NCBI RefSeq assembly: GCF_900169275.1
Contig: NZ_FXZC01000003.1
Location: forward strand, 496,001 to 560,000
DNA from: Brevibacterium casei CIP 102111
GTDB taxonomy: Bacteria > Actinomycetota > Actinomycetes > Actinomycetales > Brevibacteriaceae
Length of the DNA: 64,000 nucleotides
Direction of reading: 5' to 3'
Shown here: one piece after another, positions 24,104 through 33,197 of the stretch
Position numbering within the stretch: the first letter of the stretch is position 1
How the letters are laid out: each line of letters begins with the position of its first letter
Notes under the pieces: model-generated
Database searches by the model: none
What the model was told of the DNA's origin: nothing
The model's input: the letters and a program-made list of their open reading frames with translations, nothing else
Translations under genes and position numbers: made by a program

Positions 24104-24637
24104 TCACCACTGGTCGTGGTCGAAGACCTGGCAGAACACGCTCGTCATCGTGTCGGAGAAGAGGACGAACTGGACTTCGGCGATCGAGTCCCAGCGCCCG
24201 CGGGCCCGGCCGTCGACGATGACGGAGGCCGCCGCCTCGGCGACGTCCCGGGGCGACCACCCGTAGACCCCGCCGCCGATCGCGGGGAACGCAATCGTGG
24301 TCGCCCCGAGCTCCTCGGCGAGGTTGAGGCTCGACTCGAAGCACGACTCGAGCACCTCGGGGTCGGCCTCCCCGGCATTGCGGTTGGGGCCGACCGTGTG
24401 GATGACCCAGCGCGCGGGGAGGTCGCCGGCCCCGGTCGCGACGGCCTGACCGGGAGGCAGTCCCCGCGGATGCGTCGTCCGCCGGATCTCGCGGGCCTCC
24501 TCGAGCAGGCTCGGCCCCGCAGCGCGGTGGATCGCCCCGTCGACGCCGCCTCCGCCGAGGAGGCTCGAGTTCGCCGCGTTGACGATCGCGTCGGCGTGGA
24601 CCGTGGTGATGTCGCCTTCGAGTACCGTGATCCTCAT
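24104..24637 (-). CDS. Macrodomain protein, O-acetyl-ADP-ribose deacetylase type
   Basis: A 177-residue single macrodomain. ITVLEGDITTVHADAIVNAANSSLLGGGGVDGAIHRAAG is the complete MacroD-type substrate loop (residues ~3-41), and FPAIGGGVYGWSP is the second phosphate-binding loop. The Asn pair and Asp of NAANSSLLGGGGVDGA are the residues used to hydrolyse O-acetyl-ADP-ribose or remove mono-ADP-ribose from Asp/Glu. No sirtuin or ADP-ribosyltransferase is adjacent. ATG 24637 has no binding site; a -10 box at leaderless distance supports this start. Confidence 0.9.
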   Translation of the reverse strand: MRITVLEGDITTVHADAIVNAANSSLLGGGGVDGAIHRAAGPSLLEEAREIRRTTHPRGLPPGQAVATGAGDLPARWVIHTVGPNRNAGEADPEVLESCFESSLNLAEELGATTIAFPAIGGGVYGWSPRDVAEAAASVIVDGRARGRWDSIAEVQFVLFSDTMTSVFCQVFDHDQW

Positions 24638-24643
24638 ACGGCG

Positions 24644-24649
24644 AGTCTA
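24644..24649 (-). promoter_or_regulatory. Candidate -10 box, leaderless start of macrodomain gene
   Basis: Minus-strand TAGACT ends six bases before the ATG at 24637. Confidence 0.45.
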
Positions 24650-24657
24650 GTCAGGGG

Positions 24658-24882
24658 CTACGCCTTTTGGACGGTGATCGTCCACGAGGCGTCGCCGGTG
24701 CGGTCGAAGTGGGTGACCGGGTAGCCGTTCTCGGCTGCCCACTGCGGGATCGCCTCGGTGGCCTGGGTGCAGTCGAAGTTGATGACGAGTTCGTCGCCTG
24801 CGCTCAGCTGCCCGATCGCGTCCTTGGCCTCGACGAGAGGGAAGGGGCAGACGAGCCCGTTGGTCTCGAGGATCTGCTTCAT
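24658..24882 (-). CDS. TusA-family sulfur carrier protein
   Basis: A 74-residue TusA-like protein. LETNGLVCPFPLVEAKDAI contains the CPxP motif with sulfur-accepting Cys12. The ATG overlaps the stop of the YeeE gene by four bases (ATGA), so the two are translationally coupled. In characterised TsuA/TsuB pairs the small protein receives thiosulfate-derived sulfur from the membrane channel. The same job is inferred here from the gene pair. Confidence 0.92.
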   Translation of the reverse strand: MKQILETNGLVCPFPLVEAKDAIGQLSAGDELVINFDCTQATEAIPQWAAENGYPVTHFDRTGDASWTITVQKA

Positions 24883-25934
24883 GCTGTCCTGCTTTCCGCG
24901 GGCACCGGAGCTCCCGCTGTGCTTCGTGGACTGATGGTGGCCTTCGCAGCGATTCCTGCGCCGACGATCATGAAGAACGTCGCCACCCATCCCTGGTATT
25001 CGAACTGTGCGGTCGAGACCATCGCGTTGCCGACGGTGCATCCCCCGGCGATCGCCGCGCCGATGCCCATGCCGACTCCGCCGACGATGGCCTTGAGGAG
25101 CGTGTCCCGATCGGGCACGCGCACCCGGAACTCCCCGGAGGCCTTCGCCGCGATGAAGGAGCCGACGAGGATGCCGATGACGAGCATGACTCCCCAGTCG
25201 ACGAGGGTGAGGTCGCCCGTCGCGAAGAACGCGACGAGATTCGCCGATGGAGTCGTGATGCCCAGCCCCGAGTTCTGTCCCGTCGCCGCCGACAGAGGCC
25301 ACGCGACCGTGGCGATGATGCCGATGACGACCGCTGTCGCGAACGGATTCCAGCGCTTCTCGGTGAGCAGATGCGCCAGCCCCGTCTTCCGCGGAGGCAG
25401 AGTCGCCACCGGCGTTCCGAGCTTCCGATTGTGGCGGATCGTCAGCCACACCGCGATACCGGAGAGGACGACGGCGAACACCCACGGACTCAGACCGGTC
25501 GTCGCCGGCAGCGACCCGTCGGCGACCGTGATCGACCGCAGCCCGTCGGTCAGCCCGGCCGCAGGACCGGTCTTCATCACGGCGGCGGTGAGGGCGAAGA
25601 AGATGAGCGCCATCCAGCTGCCGACGAGGCCCTCACCGACCCGGTAGTAGGTCCCCGTCGCGCAGCCGCCGGCGAGGATCATCGAGAACCCGAAGATCAG
25701 CCCGCCGAGGATCGATGCGAGCCACGGGAAGGCCGTCGCCTCCGGGGCGATGATGCCGAGAGAGGTGAGCAGCGCGAGTCCGACCGCATGGACGGCGATG
25801 ATGACGATGAGGGCGGAGAACCATCGCGTGTTCCCCGTCAAAGTGAGGTCGCGGAACGCGCCGGTGACGCAGAAGCGCCCTCGCTGGAGGACGAAACCGA
25901 GGAGCAGACCGACGACGAGTCCGGTGATGATCAT
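24879..25934 (-). CDS. YeeE/YedE (TsuA-like) thiosulfate transporter
   Basis: A 351-residue integral membrane protein of the YeeE/YedE family. Cys residues that line the channel in TsuA homologues lie in conserved settings: GRFCVTGAFRD near the N-terminus, GGCATGTYYRVGEG mid-protein and GGCTVGNAM near the end. The family imports thiosulfate by passing it between Cys residues; selenium roles are also proposed. ATG 25934 has AAGGA upstream; a longer frame to 25994 lacks a binding site and would add a hydrophilic stretch before the first helix. Divergent from the pob-pca operon. Confidence 0.9.
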   Translation of the reverse strand: MIITGLVVGLLLGFVLQRGRFCVTGAFRDLTLTGNTRWFSALIVIIAVHAVGLALLTSLGIIAPEATAFPWLASILGGLIFGFSMILAGGCATGTYYRVGEGLVGSWMALIFFALTAAVMKTGPAAGLTDGLRSITVADGSLPATTGLSPWVFAVVLSGIAVWLTIRHNRKLGTPVATLPPRKTGLAHLLTEKRWNPFATAVVIGIIATVAWPLSAATGQNSGLGITTPSANLVAFFATGDLTLVDWGVMLVIGILVGSFIAAKASGEFRVRVPDRDTLLKAIVGGVGMGIGAAIAGGCTVGNAMVSTAQFEYQGWVATFFMIVGAGIAAKATISPRSTAGAPVPAESRTA

Positions 25935-26101
25935 GAGTGGTCCTTCTGTGGGAGGCCTCCCGGCACACACCGGGAGGCGGAGACTGTTGAGCATCGCCTC
26001 CGCACCGATCGTTCATACAGTCTGGTAACGAGATACGGATTCGATGGACAACGCCCTCCATTGTTGAGCAATCTGCACGACGACGTCAAGGATCTCTTTT
26101 C

Positions 26102-26116
26102 CGTTCAATGGGAACG
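26102..26116. promoter_or_regulatory. Palindromic CGTTC-N5-GAACG element upstream of pobA
   Basis: CGTTC at 26102-26106 and GAACG at 26112-26116 form a perfect inverted repeat around AATGG, 64-78 bases before the pobA start. The core TTCAATGGGAA matches ten of eleven bases at 20533-20543 in front of the IclR gene. A candidate IclR-type operator for the pob-pca operon. Confidence 0.45.
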
Positions 26117-26179
26117 CCCTCGCGGCAGCGGAGTGGCCCAGAGCACACTGGGATCACCCACACAGGCAAGGAGGCCACG

Positions 26180-27364
26180 GTGCCAGATCTCCACACCGAC
26201 GTCGCGATCGTCGGCGCAGGACCCGCGGGGCTCATGCTCGCCCACCTGCTCCACGCCGCGGGCATCGACTCGGTCGTCATCGACAACCGCAGCCGTGACG
26301 ACATCGCCGCCACCCATCGTGCCGGCATCCTCGAAGCCGCCTCGGTCCGGATGCTCGAGACTCCGGGCATCGACTCCCGTGTCCACTCCGCAGGCCATCG
26401 CCACGACGGCATCGACGTCCGCGTCGACGGGATCAGCCACCCTCTCGACTTCCCCTCCCTCGTCGGGGAGTCCGTGTGGCTCTACCCGCAGAACGAGGCC
26501 TTCGTCGACCTCGCCGCCGCCCGTGCCCGGACCGGCAGCCCGACCTTCTACTCGGTCACCGACACTCGCCTCGCCGACATCGACTCGACCTCCCCGTCCG
26601 TCCGCGCGGTCACCGAGGACGGTGAGCAGCTGAGCATCTCCGCCCGCTATGTCGTCGGCGCCGACGGCTCCCGCAGCCCGTCGCGCGCGTCGATCCCCGA
26701 GGCCTCGAGGCAACGCTTCTTCCACGAGTACCCGTTCGCCTGGTTCGGGATCCTCTGCCAGGCCCCGCCGAGCCACGAGGTCCTCATCTACTCCCGCTCG
26801 GACCGCGGCTTCGCGCTCATCTCCCAGCGTAGTGCCGACGTCCAGCGCATGTACTTCCAGGCCGACCCGGGAACGGATCCCGACGACTGGTCCGACGACC
26901 GCATCTGGACCGAACTCCAGGCCCGAGTCGAAGGCCCCGACGGGTTCGAACTCAAGACAGGACCGATCACGGACAAGGTCGTCCTCCCCTTCCGCTCGGC
27001 CGTCACCGAACCGATGCAGCACGGCTCCCTCTTCCTCGCCGGCGACAGCGCCCACACCGTGCCCCCGACCGGGGCGAAGGGACTCAACCTCGCCTTCGCC
27101 GACGTCGCCGTCCTCGCCCCCGCGCTGGTCGCGGCGCTGCGCGACTCCGACGCCGAGGCGCTCGCCCGGTACTCGACGACGGCGACGAAGCGGGTGTGGA
27201 AGGCGCAGAACTTCTCCTACCAGATGACGCGGATGCTCCACACCGACCCGACCGCGGATGCCTTCGAGACGAAGCGCAGCCTCGGCGAGCTCACCTCCCT
27301 GCTCGACTCCGAGCACGGCCGACGCTACCTCGCCGAGTGCTACACCGGATGGCCGCACGGCTGA
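26180..27364 (+). CDS. pobA: 4-hydroxybenzoate 3-monooxygenase
   Basis: A 394-residue FAD enzyme, the same length as Pseudomonas PobA. It hydroxylates 4-hydroxybenzoate to protocatechuate with NAD(P)H and O2. Seen: the GxGxxG FAD motif VAIVGAGPAGLMLA, the Arg-containing THRAGILEAASVRML, the FAD/NADPH-associated DG motif VVGADGSRS, and GDSAHTVPPTGAKGLNLAFADV. GTG 26180 has AAGGAGG eight bases upstream, which settles the start over 26108. First gene of pobA-pcaH-pcaG-pcaB-pcaL; the promoter lies in the 245-base spacer shared with the YeeE gene. Confidence 0.95.
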   Translation: MPDLHTDVAIVGAGPAGLMLAHLLHAAGIDSVVIDNRSRDDIAATHRAGILEAASVRMLETPGIDSRVHSAGHRHDGIDVRVDGISHPLDFPSLVGESVWLYPQNEAFVDLAAARARTGSPTFYSVTDTRLADIDSTSPSVRAVTEDGEQLSISARYVVGADGSRSPSRASIPEASRQRFFHEYPFAWFGILCQAPPSHEVLIYSRSDRGFALISQRSADVQRMYFQADPGTDPDDWSDDRIWTELQARVEGPDGFELKTGPITDKVVLPFRSAVTEPMQHGSLFLAGDSAHTVPPTGAKGLNLAFADVAVLAPALVAALRDSDAEALARYSTTATKRVWKAQNFSYQMTRMLHTDPTADAFETKRSLGELTSLLDSEHGRRYLAECYTGWPHG

Positions 27365-27416
27365 CCAGTTCCCTAAACCACGAGAGACCTGACCACGAGA
27401 GAAGAGAGGCCCGATC

Positions 27417-28217
27417 ATGAGTGCGACGAGAGTCCCCGGTCCCGACGATGCCGCGGAGTCGCAGGCGACCCTGAGCGCCGAGATCGATGCGATCGGCACC
27501 GAATACCGTGACGCCGTTGCCGGCGGAGCCCCGGCCGAAACGCAGCCGCGACTCGACTACCTGCCCTACCGGTCATCCCTCCTGCGCCACCCGACGAAGG
27601 ACCTGCGCCACGCCGACCCGGAGACGATCGAACTCCACTCCCCTGCCTTCGGCCACCGCGACATCGGCATCCTCGAATCCGACCTCACCGTCCAGCACGG
27701 CGGGGAGCCGATCGGCGAGCGCATCCGCGTAACCGGCAGGGTCCTCGACGGCGACGGCCGCCCCGTGGCCGGTCAGCTCGTCGAGATCTGGCAGGCGAAC
27801 TCGGCGGGACGCTACATCCACAAGCGCGACCAGCATCCGGCACCGATCGACCCGAACTTCACCGGTGTCGGCCGCACGCTCACCGGCCCCGACGGGTCGT
27901 ACTCGTTCCTCACGATCAAGCCGGGCCCCTACCCGTGGAAGAACCACCACAATGCGTGGCGGCCGGCCCACATCCACTTCTCGCTCTTCGGCTCGGAGTT
28001 CACGCAGCGGATGGTCACGCAGATGTACTTCCCGGGTGACCCGCTCTTCGCCCTCGATCCGATCTATCAGTCGATCACCGACGAGAAGGCCCGGCAGCGC
28101 CTCATCGCGACCTACGACCACGACCTCACCGAACACGAGTACCTCATGGGCTACCAGTGGGACATCGTGCTCACCGGGTCGAACCGCACCTGGATGGAAG
28201 AGGAAGACCATGACTGA
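27417..28217 (+). CDS. pcaH: Protocatechuate 3,4-dioxygenase, beta subunit
   Basis: A 266-residue iron(III) intradiol dioxygenase subunit that cleaves protocatechuate to 3-carboxy-cis,cis-muconate. All four Fe ligands are present with the spacing known from Pseudomonas: Tyr133 (GRYIHKRDQHP), Tyr172 (GPYPW), His185 and His187 (AHIHFSLFG). The N-terminal YRSSLLRHPTKDL is typical of PcaH. Its final codons overlap the pcaG start by eight bases (ATGACTGA), suggesting balanced synthesis of the two subunits. Confidence 0.96.
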   Translation: MSATRVPGPDDAAESQATLSAEIDAIGTEYRDAVAGGAPAETQPRLDYLPYRSSLLRHPTKDLRHADPETIELHSPAFGHRDIGILESDLTVQHGGEPIGERIRVTGRVLDGDGRPVAGQLVEIWQANSAGRYIHKRDQHPAPIDPNFTGVGRTLTGPDGSYSFLTIKPGPYPWKNHHNAWRPAHIHFSLFGSEFTQRMVTQMYFPGDPLFALDPIYQSITDEKARQRLIATYDHDLTEHEYLMGYQWDIVLTGSNRTWMEEEDHD

Positions 28218-28785
28218 GCAGACGCGCCTCACCCCCACCCCCGGCCAGACCGTCGGGCCCTTCTACGGCTACGCCCTGCCCTACCCCGGCGACCGAGAAC
28301 TCGTCCCGCCGGGTTCCAGCCGGGCCGTGGAGCTCCACGGCGTCGTCTACGACGGGGCCGGAGACCCCGTGCCCGACGCGATCCTCGAGATCTGGCAGCC
28401 TGACGAGACCGGGACCGTCGTGCTCAGGACCGGGTCCCTGCGCCGCGACGAGTTCACCTTCACCGGCTTCGGCCGGTGTGCGGCCGAGCCCGAAGGACGC
28501 TTCAGCTTCTCGACCGTCGAACCCGGCCCCACCGAGGCGGGACGGGCCCGGTTCATCAGCGTCGTCGTCTTCGCCCGGGGCCTGCTCAACCGGCTCTTCA
28601 CCCGCGTCTACCTCCCCGAGGACACCGAGGCGCACGCGACCGATCCGCTCCTCAGCTCACTGGAGTCTGCGGAGCGGCAGCGTCTCATCGCCGTCCGGGA
28701 GGCTGACGGATCCCTCCGTTTCGACATACGGTTGCAGGGTGAGGACGAGACCCCGTTCCTCCGCTTCCCCAGCCACGACGACTGA
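28210..28785 (+). CDS. pcaG: Protocatechuate 3,4-dioxygenase, alpha subunit
   Basis: A 191-residue alpha subunit. It has TPGQTVGPFYGYALPY, the beta-sandwich LEIWQPDETG and FTGFGR, the family pattern without the iron ligands found in PcaH. It pairs with PcaH to form the active (alpha beta Fe) unit. ATG 28210 lies inside the end of pcaH; longer frames upstream are the pcaH gene read in another frame. GGAAGA precedes the start. Confidence 0.94.
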   Translation: MTEQTRLTPTPGQTVGPFYGYALPYPGDRELVPPGSSRAVELHGVVYDGAGDPVPDAILEIWQPDETGTVVLRTGSLRRDEFTFTGFGRCAAEPEGRFSFSTVEPGPTEAGRARFISVVVFARGLLNRLFTRVYLPEDTEAHATDPLLSSLESAERQRLIAVREADGSLRFDIRLQGEDETPFLRFPSHDD

Positions 28786-28816
28786 GGCAGCACCGAGCAT
28801 CGACGAGGGAGACCGC

Positions 28817-30205
28817 ATGAGCGACCCGGTGGCCCACACCCGCCTCCTCTTCGCCCCCGGCGACCTCCGGGGGGCTGAGAGCATCGACGACGCGGCACTC
28901 ATCACGGCCATCGGCGACGTCGAGGCGGCATGGGTGAACGCGCAGTCGGCCGCCGGCCTCATCTCCGCCGACCAGCGGACCGAGGTGGTCGAGGCCATCG
29001 AGGCGAGCGCGTGGTCGCTGGCAGCCGATTCGGGCGCACTGGAAACCCTCGCCGCCGACGCCGAGGCCGGCGGCAACCCCGTCATCCCGTTCCTCACCGC
29101 AGTCCGCTCCCGCCTCGTCCCCGCGACCGGTCGCATCGTCCATCGGGGGCTGACGAGCCAGGACGTCATCGACTCCGCCCTCGGTGTCCTCGTCTCCCGA
29201 GCCGTCCGGCAGACGCAGGCCGCGCTCGAGGGGATCACCGCCCGCCTCGTCGCGCTCTCCGACACCTACGCCGAGACCCTCTGCCTCGCCCGGACGCTCA
29301 CCCAGCCGGCCCTGCCGACGACCTTCGGGCTGCGGGTCGCGACATGGGCGGCCGAGATCGACGAAGTCAGGCGGCTGACGCCTGTCATCGACTACGTCCA
29401 GGTTGGAGGCGCGGCGGGGACCCGGGCGGCGATCCGGGAGTTCGCCGGGGAGCGCACCGAGGTCCTCCTCCGGGAGTTCCAGGTCCAGCTGCGCGGACCC
29501 GATGCTGCCCTGGCCGCGGTGCCGGTGCCGTGGCACACCGACCGGGTCCGCGTGCTGACGTGGGGGACCCACTTCACGCAGTGCGTGACCGTCGGCGCCT
29601 CGATCGCCCGCGACGTCCTCATCGGCACCCGCCCCGAGGTCGGGGAGCTGCGCCTGGCGGCGACCGGCGGATCCTCGGCGATGCCGCAGAAGACCAACCC
29701 CACCTCGGCGGTCCTCCTCCACCGCAACGGGATGCGCGTGCCCGGCGCGATGGCGACCCTGGTGACGACGGCCGCCGAGGCGGTCGAGGAGCGCTCCGAC
29801 GGAGCCTGGCACGCCGAATGGCCGACACTGGCCGAGCTCATGACGCTCGCCCTGTCCTCGCTCACCCTCCTCGAGGAGACGGTGGCCGGGCTGAGCGCGG
29901 ACGCGGCGCGGATGCGGACCAACCTCGACGCCGCAAGTCCCGGCATCTTCGCGGAGAAGGTGACGACCGTCTTCGGCGACCGCCTGTCGAAGGCCCAGGT
30001 CGCGGAGATCACCACCCCGGGTGGTGACCCGGAGCAGCGACTGCGAGACGCTCTCGCGCAGTCGTCCGGGTCGTCGGACGACCCGACCCCACCGGATGTC
30101 GAGGGATTCTTCGCCCCGGAGAACTGCCTCGGCGAGGCCGAGGACATCCGGCGGACGATCATCGCGGCGATCGCCGAGCGCGACCCCCGACCTGATCAGC
30201 ACTGA
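28817..30205 (+). CDS. pcaB: 3-carboxy-cis,cis-muconate cycloisomerase
   Basis: A 462-residue fumarase/aspartase-superfamily enzyme that closes carboxymuconate to 4-carboxymuconolactone. Conserved regions seen: HRGLTSQDVIDSAL, the loop GGSSAMPQKTNPTSAV (the superfamily GSSxMPxKxNP signature) and RTLTQPALPTTFG. ATG 28817 has GAGGGAGA upstream, 31 bases after pcaG. Around the stop codon (30195-30240) a short CCCGACCAGC repeat occurs, which may reflect recent slippage. Confidence 0.95.
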   Translation: MSDPVAHTRLLFAPGDLRGAESIDDAALITAIGDVEAAWVNAQSAAGLISADQRTEVVEAIEASAWSLAADSGALETLAADAEAGGNPVIPFLTAVRSRLVPATGRIVHRGLTSQDVIDSALGVLVSRAVRQTQAALEGITARLVALSDTYAETLCLARTLTQPALPTTFGLRVATWAAEIDEVRRLTPVIDYVQVGGAAGTRAAIREFAGERTEVLLREFQVQLRGPDAALAAVPVPWHTDRVRVLTWGTHFTQCVTVGASIARDVLIGTRPEVGELRLAATGGSSAMPQKTNPTSAVLLHRNGMRVPGAMATLVTTAAEAVEERSDGAWHAEWPTLAELMTLALSSLTLLEETVAGLSADAARMRTNLDAASPGIFAEKVTTVFGDRLSKAQVAEITTPGGDPEQRLRDALAQSSGSSDDPTPPDVEGFFAPENCLGEAEDIRRTIIAAIAERDPRPDQH

Positions 30206-30254
30206 CCCGACCAGCTCTCACCCGACCAGCACTGACCTGACGAAAGCGACCACC

Positions 30255-31550
30255 GTGGAACTCACCGCCTCTGTCCTCACCGCCCCGACGACCCCCGCCG
30301 CCTCGGTGCTCGTCGTCCTCCCCTCCCTCGGCACCTCCGTGGGCGCGCTGTGGCAGACGGCGGCCGAGGAGTTCGCACGGCTCACCCCGGACACCGCCGT
30401 CGTCGGCATCGACCTGCCCGGCCACGGCCGCTCCCCCGCTCCCGACGTCCCCGCGGGGACCGTCCGCGCGGAGGTGCCGACGGTGACGATGACCGACCTC
30501 GCCGAGGCGGTGCTCGCAACCCTCGACCGCGTCCTGCCCGACGTCGCCGCCCCCGAGGCTCGCGTCTCGCTCGCCGGGGATTCGATCGGCGGGGCCCTCT
30601 CCCTCCAGCTCGCCCTCGACCACCCGACGCGCTTCGAGCGTGTCGCGGCGTTCTGCACCGGGGCGAAGATCGGCGAACGCGAGGGCTGGGAGGAGCGAGC
30701 GGAGACCGTCGCGATCTCGGGCACCCCGACCCAGGTCATCGGCTCGGCCGAGCGCTGGTTCGCTCCCGGGTTCATGGAGCGTGAGCCGGAGGCCTCGGCC
30801 GCACTCCTCCACTCCCTCCAGGACGCCGACCGGTTCTCCTACGCCGCCCTGTGCTTCACCCTCGCCGACTTCGACATCCGCGATTGGCTGGCGGAGATCG
30901 CTCTCCCCGTCCTCGCCGTCGCCGGATCCGAGGACAAGCCGACGCCGCCGCCGAAGCTCGCCGAGATCGCCTCGGGCGTGCGCGAGTCCCATCTCGAGGT
31001 CATCGAAGGCGCAGCCCACCTCGTGCCCATCGAGGCGCCCGCGCTCACCGCGACGCTGCTCGCCGACTTCCTCTCAGGCCGGTTCTCCGATGCGGCGTCG
31101 GTCGGCGGCGAGGCGGACGATGCGGCGGGACTGCCGACCGAGTCGGGCCCCCGCGATGCCGACCGAGACGAGGTGTGGGCCGCGGGCATGCGGGTGCGCC
31201 GCGAGGTCCTCTCCGACACCCGCGTCGACCGTGCGAACGCGGCGGTCACCGACTTCACCGCCGACTTCCAGGACCTCATCACCCGCTTCGCGTGGGGAGA
31301 GATCTGGACCCGGCCGGGACTCGACCGCCGGATGCGCTCGGCGATCACGCTCACCGCGATGGTCGCCGGCGGCCACGAGGCCGAGCTGAAGATGCACGTC
31401 AAAGCCGCCCTGCGCAACGGGCTCAGCCGTGACGAGATCAAGGAGGTCCTCCTCCAGTCGGCAATCTACTGCTCCGTGCCCGCTGCCAACACCGCCTTCG
31501 CCGTCGCCTCCGAGGCGCTGGCCGAAGTCGACGCCGAGGGACTCGACTGA
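30255..31550 (+). CDS. pcaL: 3-oxoadipate enol-lactonase / 4-carboxymuconolactone decarboxylase fusion
   Basis: A 431-residue fusion. Residues 1-270 are an alpha/beta hydrolase (PcaD): nucleophile Ser110 in LAGDSIGGALS, an acid around VAGSEDKP and the His in EGAAHLVPIEAP. Residues ~305-431 are carboxymuconolactone decarboxylase (PcaC), with FAWGEIWTRPGLDRRMRSAITLTAMVA and QSAIYCSVPAANTA. The two activities convert 4-carboxymuconolactone to 3-oxoadipate. Such fusions are known in Actinobacteria. GTG 30255 is the likely start; a frame continuing upstream to 30021 lies in pcaB. Last gene of the operon, meeting a convergent MFS gene after four bases. Confidence 0.94.
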   Translation: MELTASVLTAPTTPAASVLVVLPSLGTSVGALWQTAAEEFARLTPDTAVVGIDLPGHGRSPAPDVPAGTVRAEVPTVTMTDLAEAVLATLDRVLPDVAAPEARVSLAGDSIGGALSLQLALDHPTRFERVAAFCTGAKIGEREGWEERAETVAISGTPTQVIGSAERWFAPGFMEREPEASAALLHSLQDADRFSYAALCFTLADFDIRDWLAEIALPVLAVAGSEDKPTPPPKLAEIASGVRESHLEVIEGAAHLVPIEAPALTATLLADFLSGRFSDAASVGGEADDAAGLPTESGPRDADRDEVWAAGMRVRREVLSDTRVDRANAAVTDFTADFQDLITRFAWGEIWTRPGLDRRMRSAITLTAMVAGGHEAELKMHVKAALRNGLSRDEIKEVLLQSAIYCSVPAANTAFAVASEALAEVDAEGLD

Positions 31551-31554
31551 GGAC

Positions 31555-32973
31555 TCAGGCGGTCCGGTCGCCGGTGGCTGGGTCGCTGTCCTCGGCGACG
31601 TCCTTCTCATCGTTCGCCGCGACCTCCCGGTACTGGGTCGAGAGCATCCGGTAGGCGCGGGTGCCGAAGGCCGCGAGAGCGAGGAGGATCGAGATCACTC
31701 CCGACCACACGAAGACGAGCGCGATCCCGCGGACCTCTCCGGTTCCGAGCAGCCAGCCCCAGCGGTCCTCACCTGCGGGTGAGTCCATGTAGGGGATGAT
31801 CCAGAACTCCGCGAGCGGGGCGATGAGGAATGCGGTGATCGGGGCTGCCGCGGCCTCGAAGGTCATTGCGAAGCCGAACACCCTCCCCTGCTGGCGGTAG
31901 GGCACGACCCGCTGGATGACGGTCTGTTCGGCGGCTTCGACGGCGGGCAGGACGATGAAGAACCCGAGCATGCCCAGCCCGTAGAGCAGCCACGCCTCCC
32001 GGATCGCGAAGACCGCTCCGAGGGCGCCGATGAGGCAGCAGAGCAGAAGCATGGTGCGGATCGGGTTGCGCCCGAGCCCGAACTTCGCGACCAGGGCGCC
32101 GCCGACCATGAAGCCCGTCGAGACGACCGCGAGCGCGATGCCCCAGGTCTGGACGGTGCCGAAGACCTCGATGCCGTAGGGGTCCATGAGCGCCATGTAG
32201 ACGCCACCGACGAGGTTGTTCAGCGTCGTGAAGAGGACGAGAGCGAAGAGCCCAGGAGCGGCGAGAACCGCAGTCAGTCCGCCGCGGATGTCGATCCAGC
32301 CGGGCTGTCCCTCGGCGGGGACGATGACCGGTTCGGGGATCCGGAGGGTGAGCAGGTGGGCAAGCGAGAGCCCGATGCACACGACGGCGATGAGGATCGA
32401 CCAGCCCATCCCGAGGTACCCGATCGCCAGCCCGCTGAACACCGAGGTGACGAGGAAGCCGAGACCCTGGACGGTGCCGACGAGGCCGTTCGCGTTGGCC
32501 CGCCTCGGCCCGGGCACGAGCAGGGACACGGTCGTCGACAGGGCGATGCCGCGCAGCTGTTCGACGACGGCGCCGGCGAGCATGACGAGGCTGAAGACCC
32601 AGAACCACGGCCCGGCCACGTCGAGGAGGACGGCGTCGGGCACGGAGAGGTAGATGAGCCCGGTGAGCGCGAAGAGGACGAGGGTGCCCGCGGTCGCGGT
32701 GACCATGACCCGGCGTTTGCGGAATCGGTCGACGACGGTGCCGAAGAACATCGAGAAGACGGCGACGAGGAGCATGTACGCCCCTCCGATGACGCCGGTG
32801 GCGAGCACCGAGCGGGTCTCGACATAGACCCAGAAGGTGAGCGCGAACCAGAGGAAGCTCGTCGTCACGTTCGCGATCGCCGTGTTGACGAGGACATGGA
32901 GGAACGTCCGCTGCCCGCCCGGCGGCGGTTCGGGGTCCGCGGCGTGCGGATCCGCGGCAACGCTCTCGCCCAT
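31555..32973 (-). CDS. MFS transporter (MFS_3 / EntS-like exporter)
   Basis: A 472-residue permease with about twelve transmembrane helices. The A-like motif between helices 2 and 3 reads FGTVVDRFRKRRVMV. The TMS-6/7 region includes VSLLVPGPRRANANGL, a pattern common in MFS_3 exporters of drugs and siderophores. The N- and C-termini are hydrophilic and charged. GAGGAG precedes ATG 32973. Substrate unknown; being tail-to-tail with pcaL does not imply a link. Confidence 0.85.
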   Translation of the reverse strand: MGESVAADPHAADPEPPPGGQRTFLHVLVNTAIANVTTSFLWFALTFWVYVETRSVLATGVIGGAYMLLVAVFSMFFGTVVDRFRKRRVMVTATAGTLVLFALTGLIYLSVPDAVLLDVAGPWFWVFSLVMLAGAVVEQLRGIALSTTVSLLVPGPRRANANGLVGTVQGLGFLVTSVFSGLAIGYLGMGWSILIAVVCIGLSLAHLLTLRIPEPVIVPAEGQPGWIDIRGGLTAVLAAPGLFALVLFTTLNNLVGGVYMALMDPYGIEVFGTVQTWGIALAVVSTGFMVGGALVAKFGLGRNPIRTMLLLCCLIGALGAVFAIREAWLLYGLGMLGFFIVLPAVEAAEQTVIQRVVPYRQQGRVFGFAMTFEAAAAPITAFLIAPLAEFWIIPYMDSPAGEDRWGWLLGTGEVRGIALVFVWSGVISILLALAAFGTRAYRMLSTQYREVAANDEKDVAEDSDPATGDRTA

Positions 32974-33197
32974 GGCACACTCCTCTCGAGACTGCCTCGA
33001 CTGCTGCGACCACCCTCAGCGTAGACCCGACCGCTGACACGGCAGCCCGGTGCACTGACACAGCGGCGCCTGTTCGACCGCTCACATTGTGACGACCGGG
33101 ACTTCCCGCGCCGAGCCCTGGCCACTAGGCTGGTCCGGTTGCGGCGAGCGCCCCTGCCGCCCACGACCTCACCCGCACCCCAGTCCAGAGGACAGCC

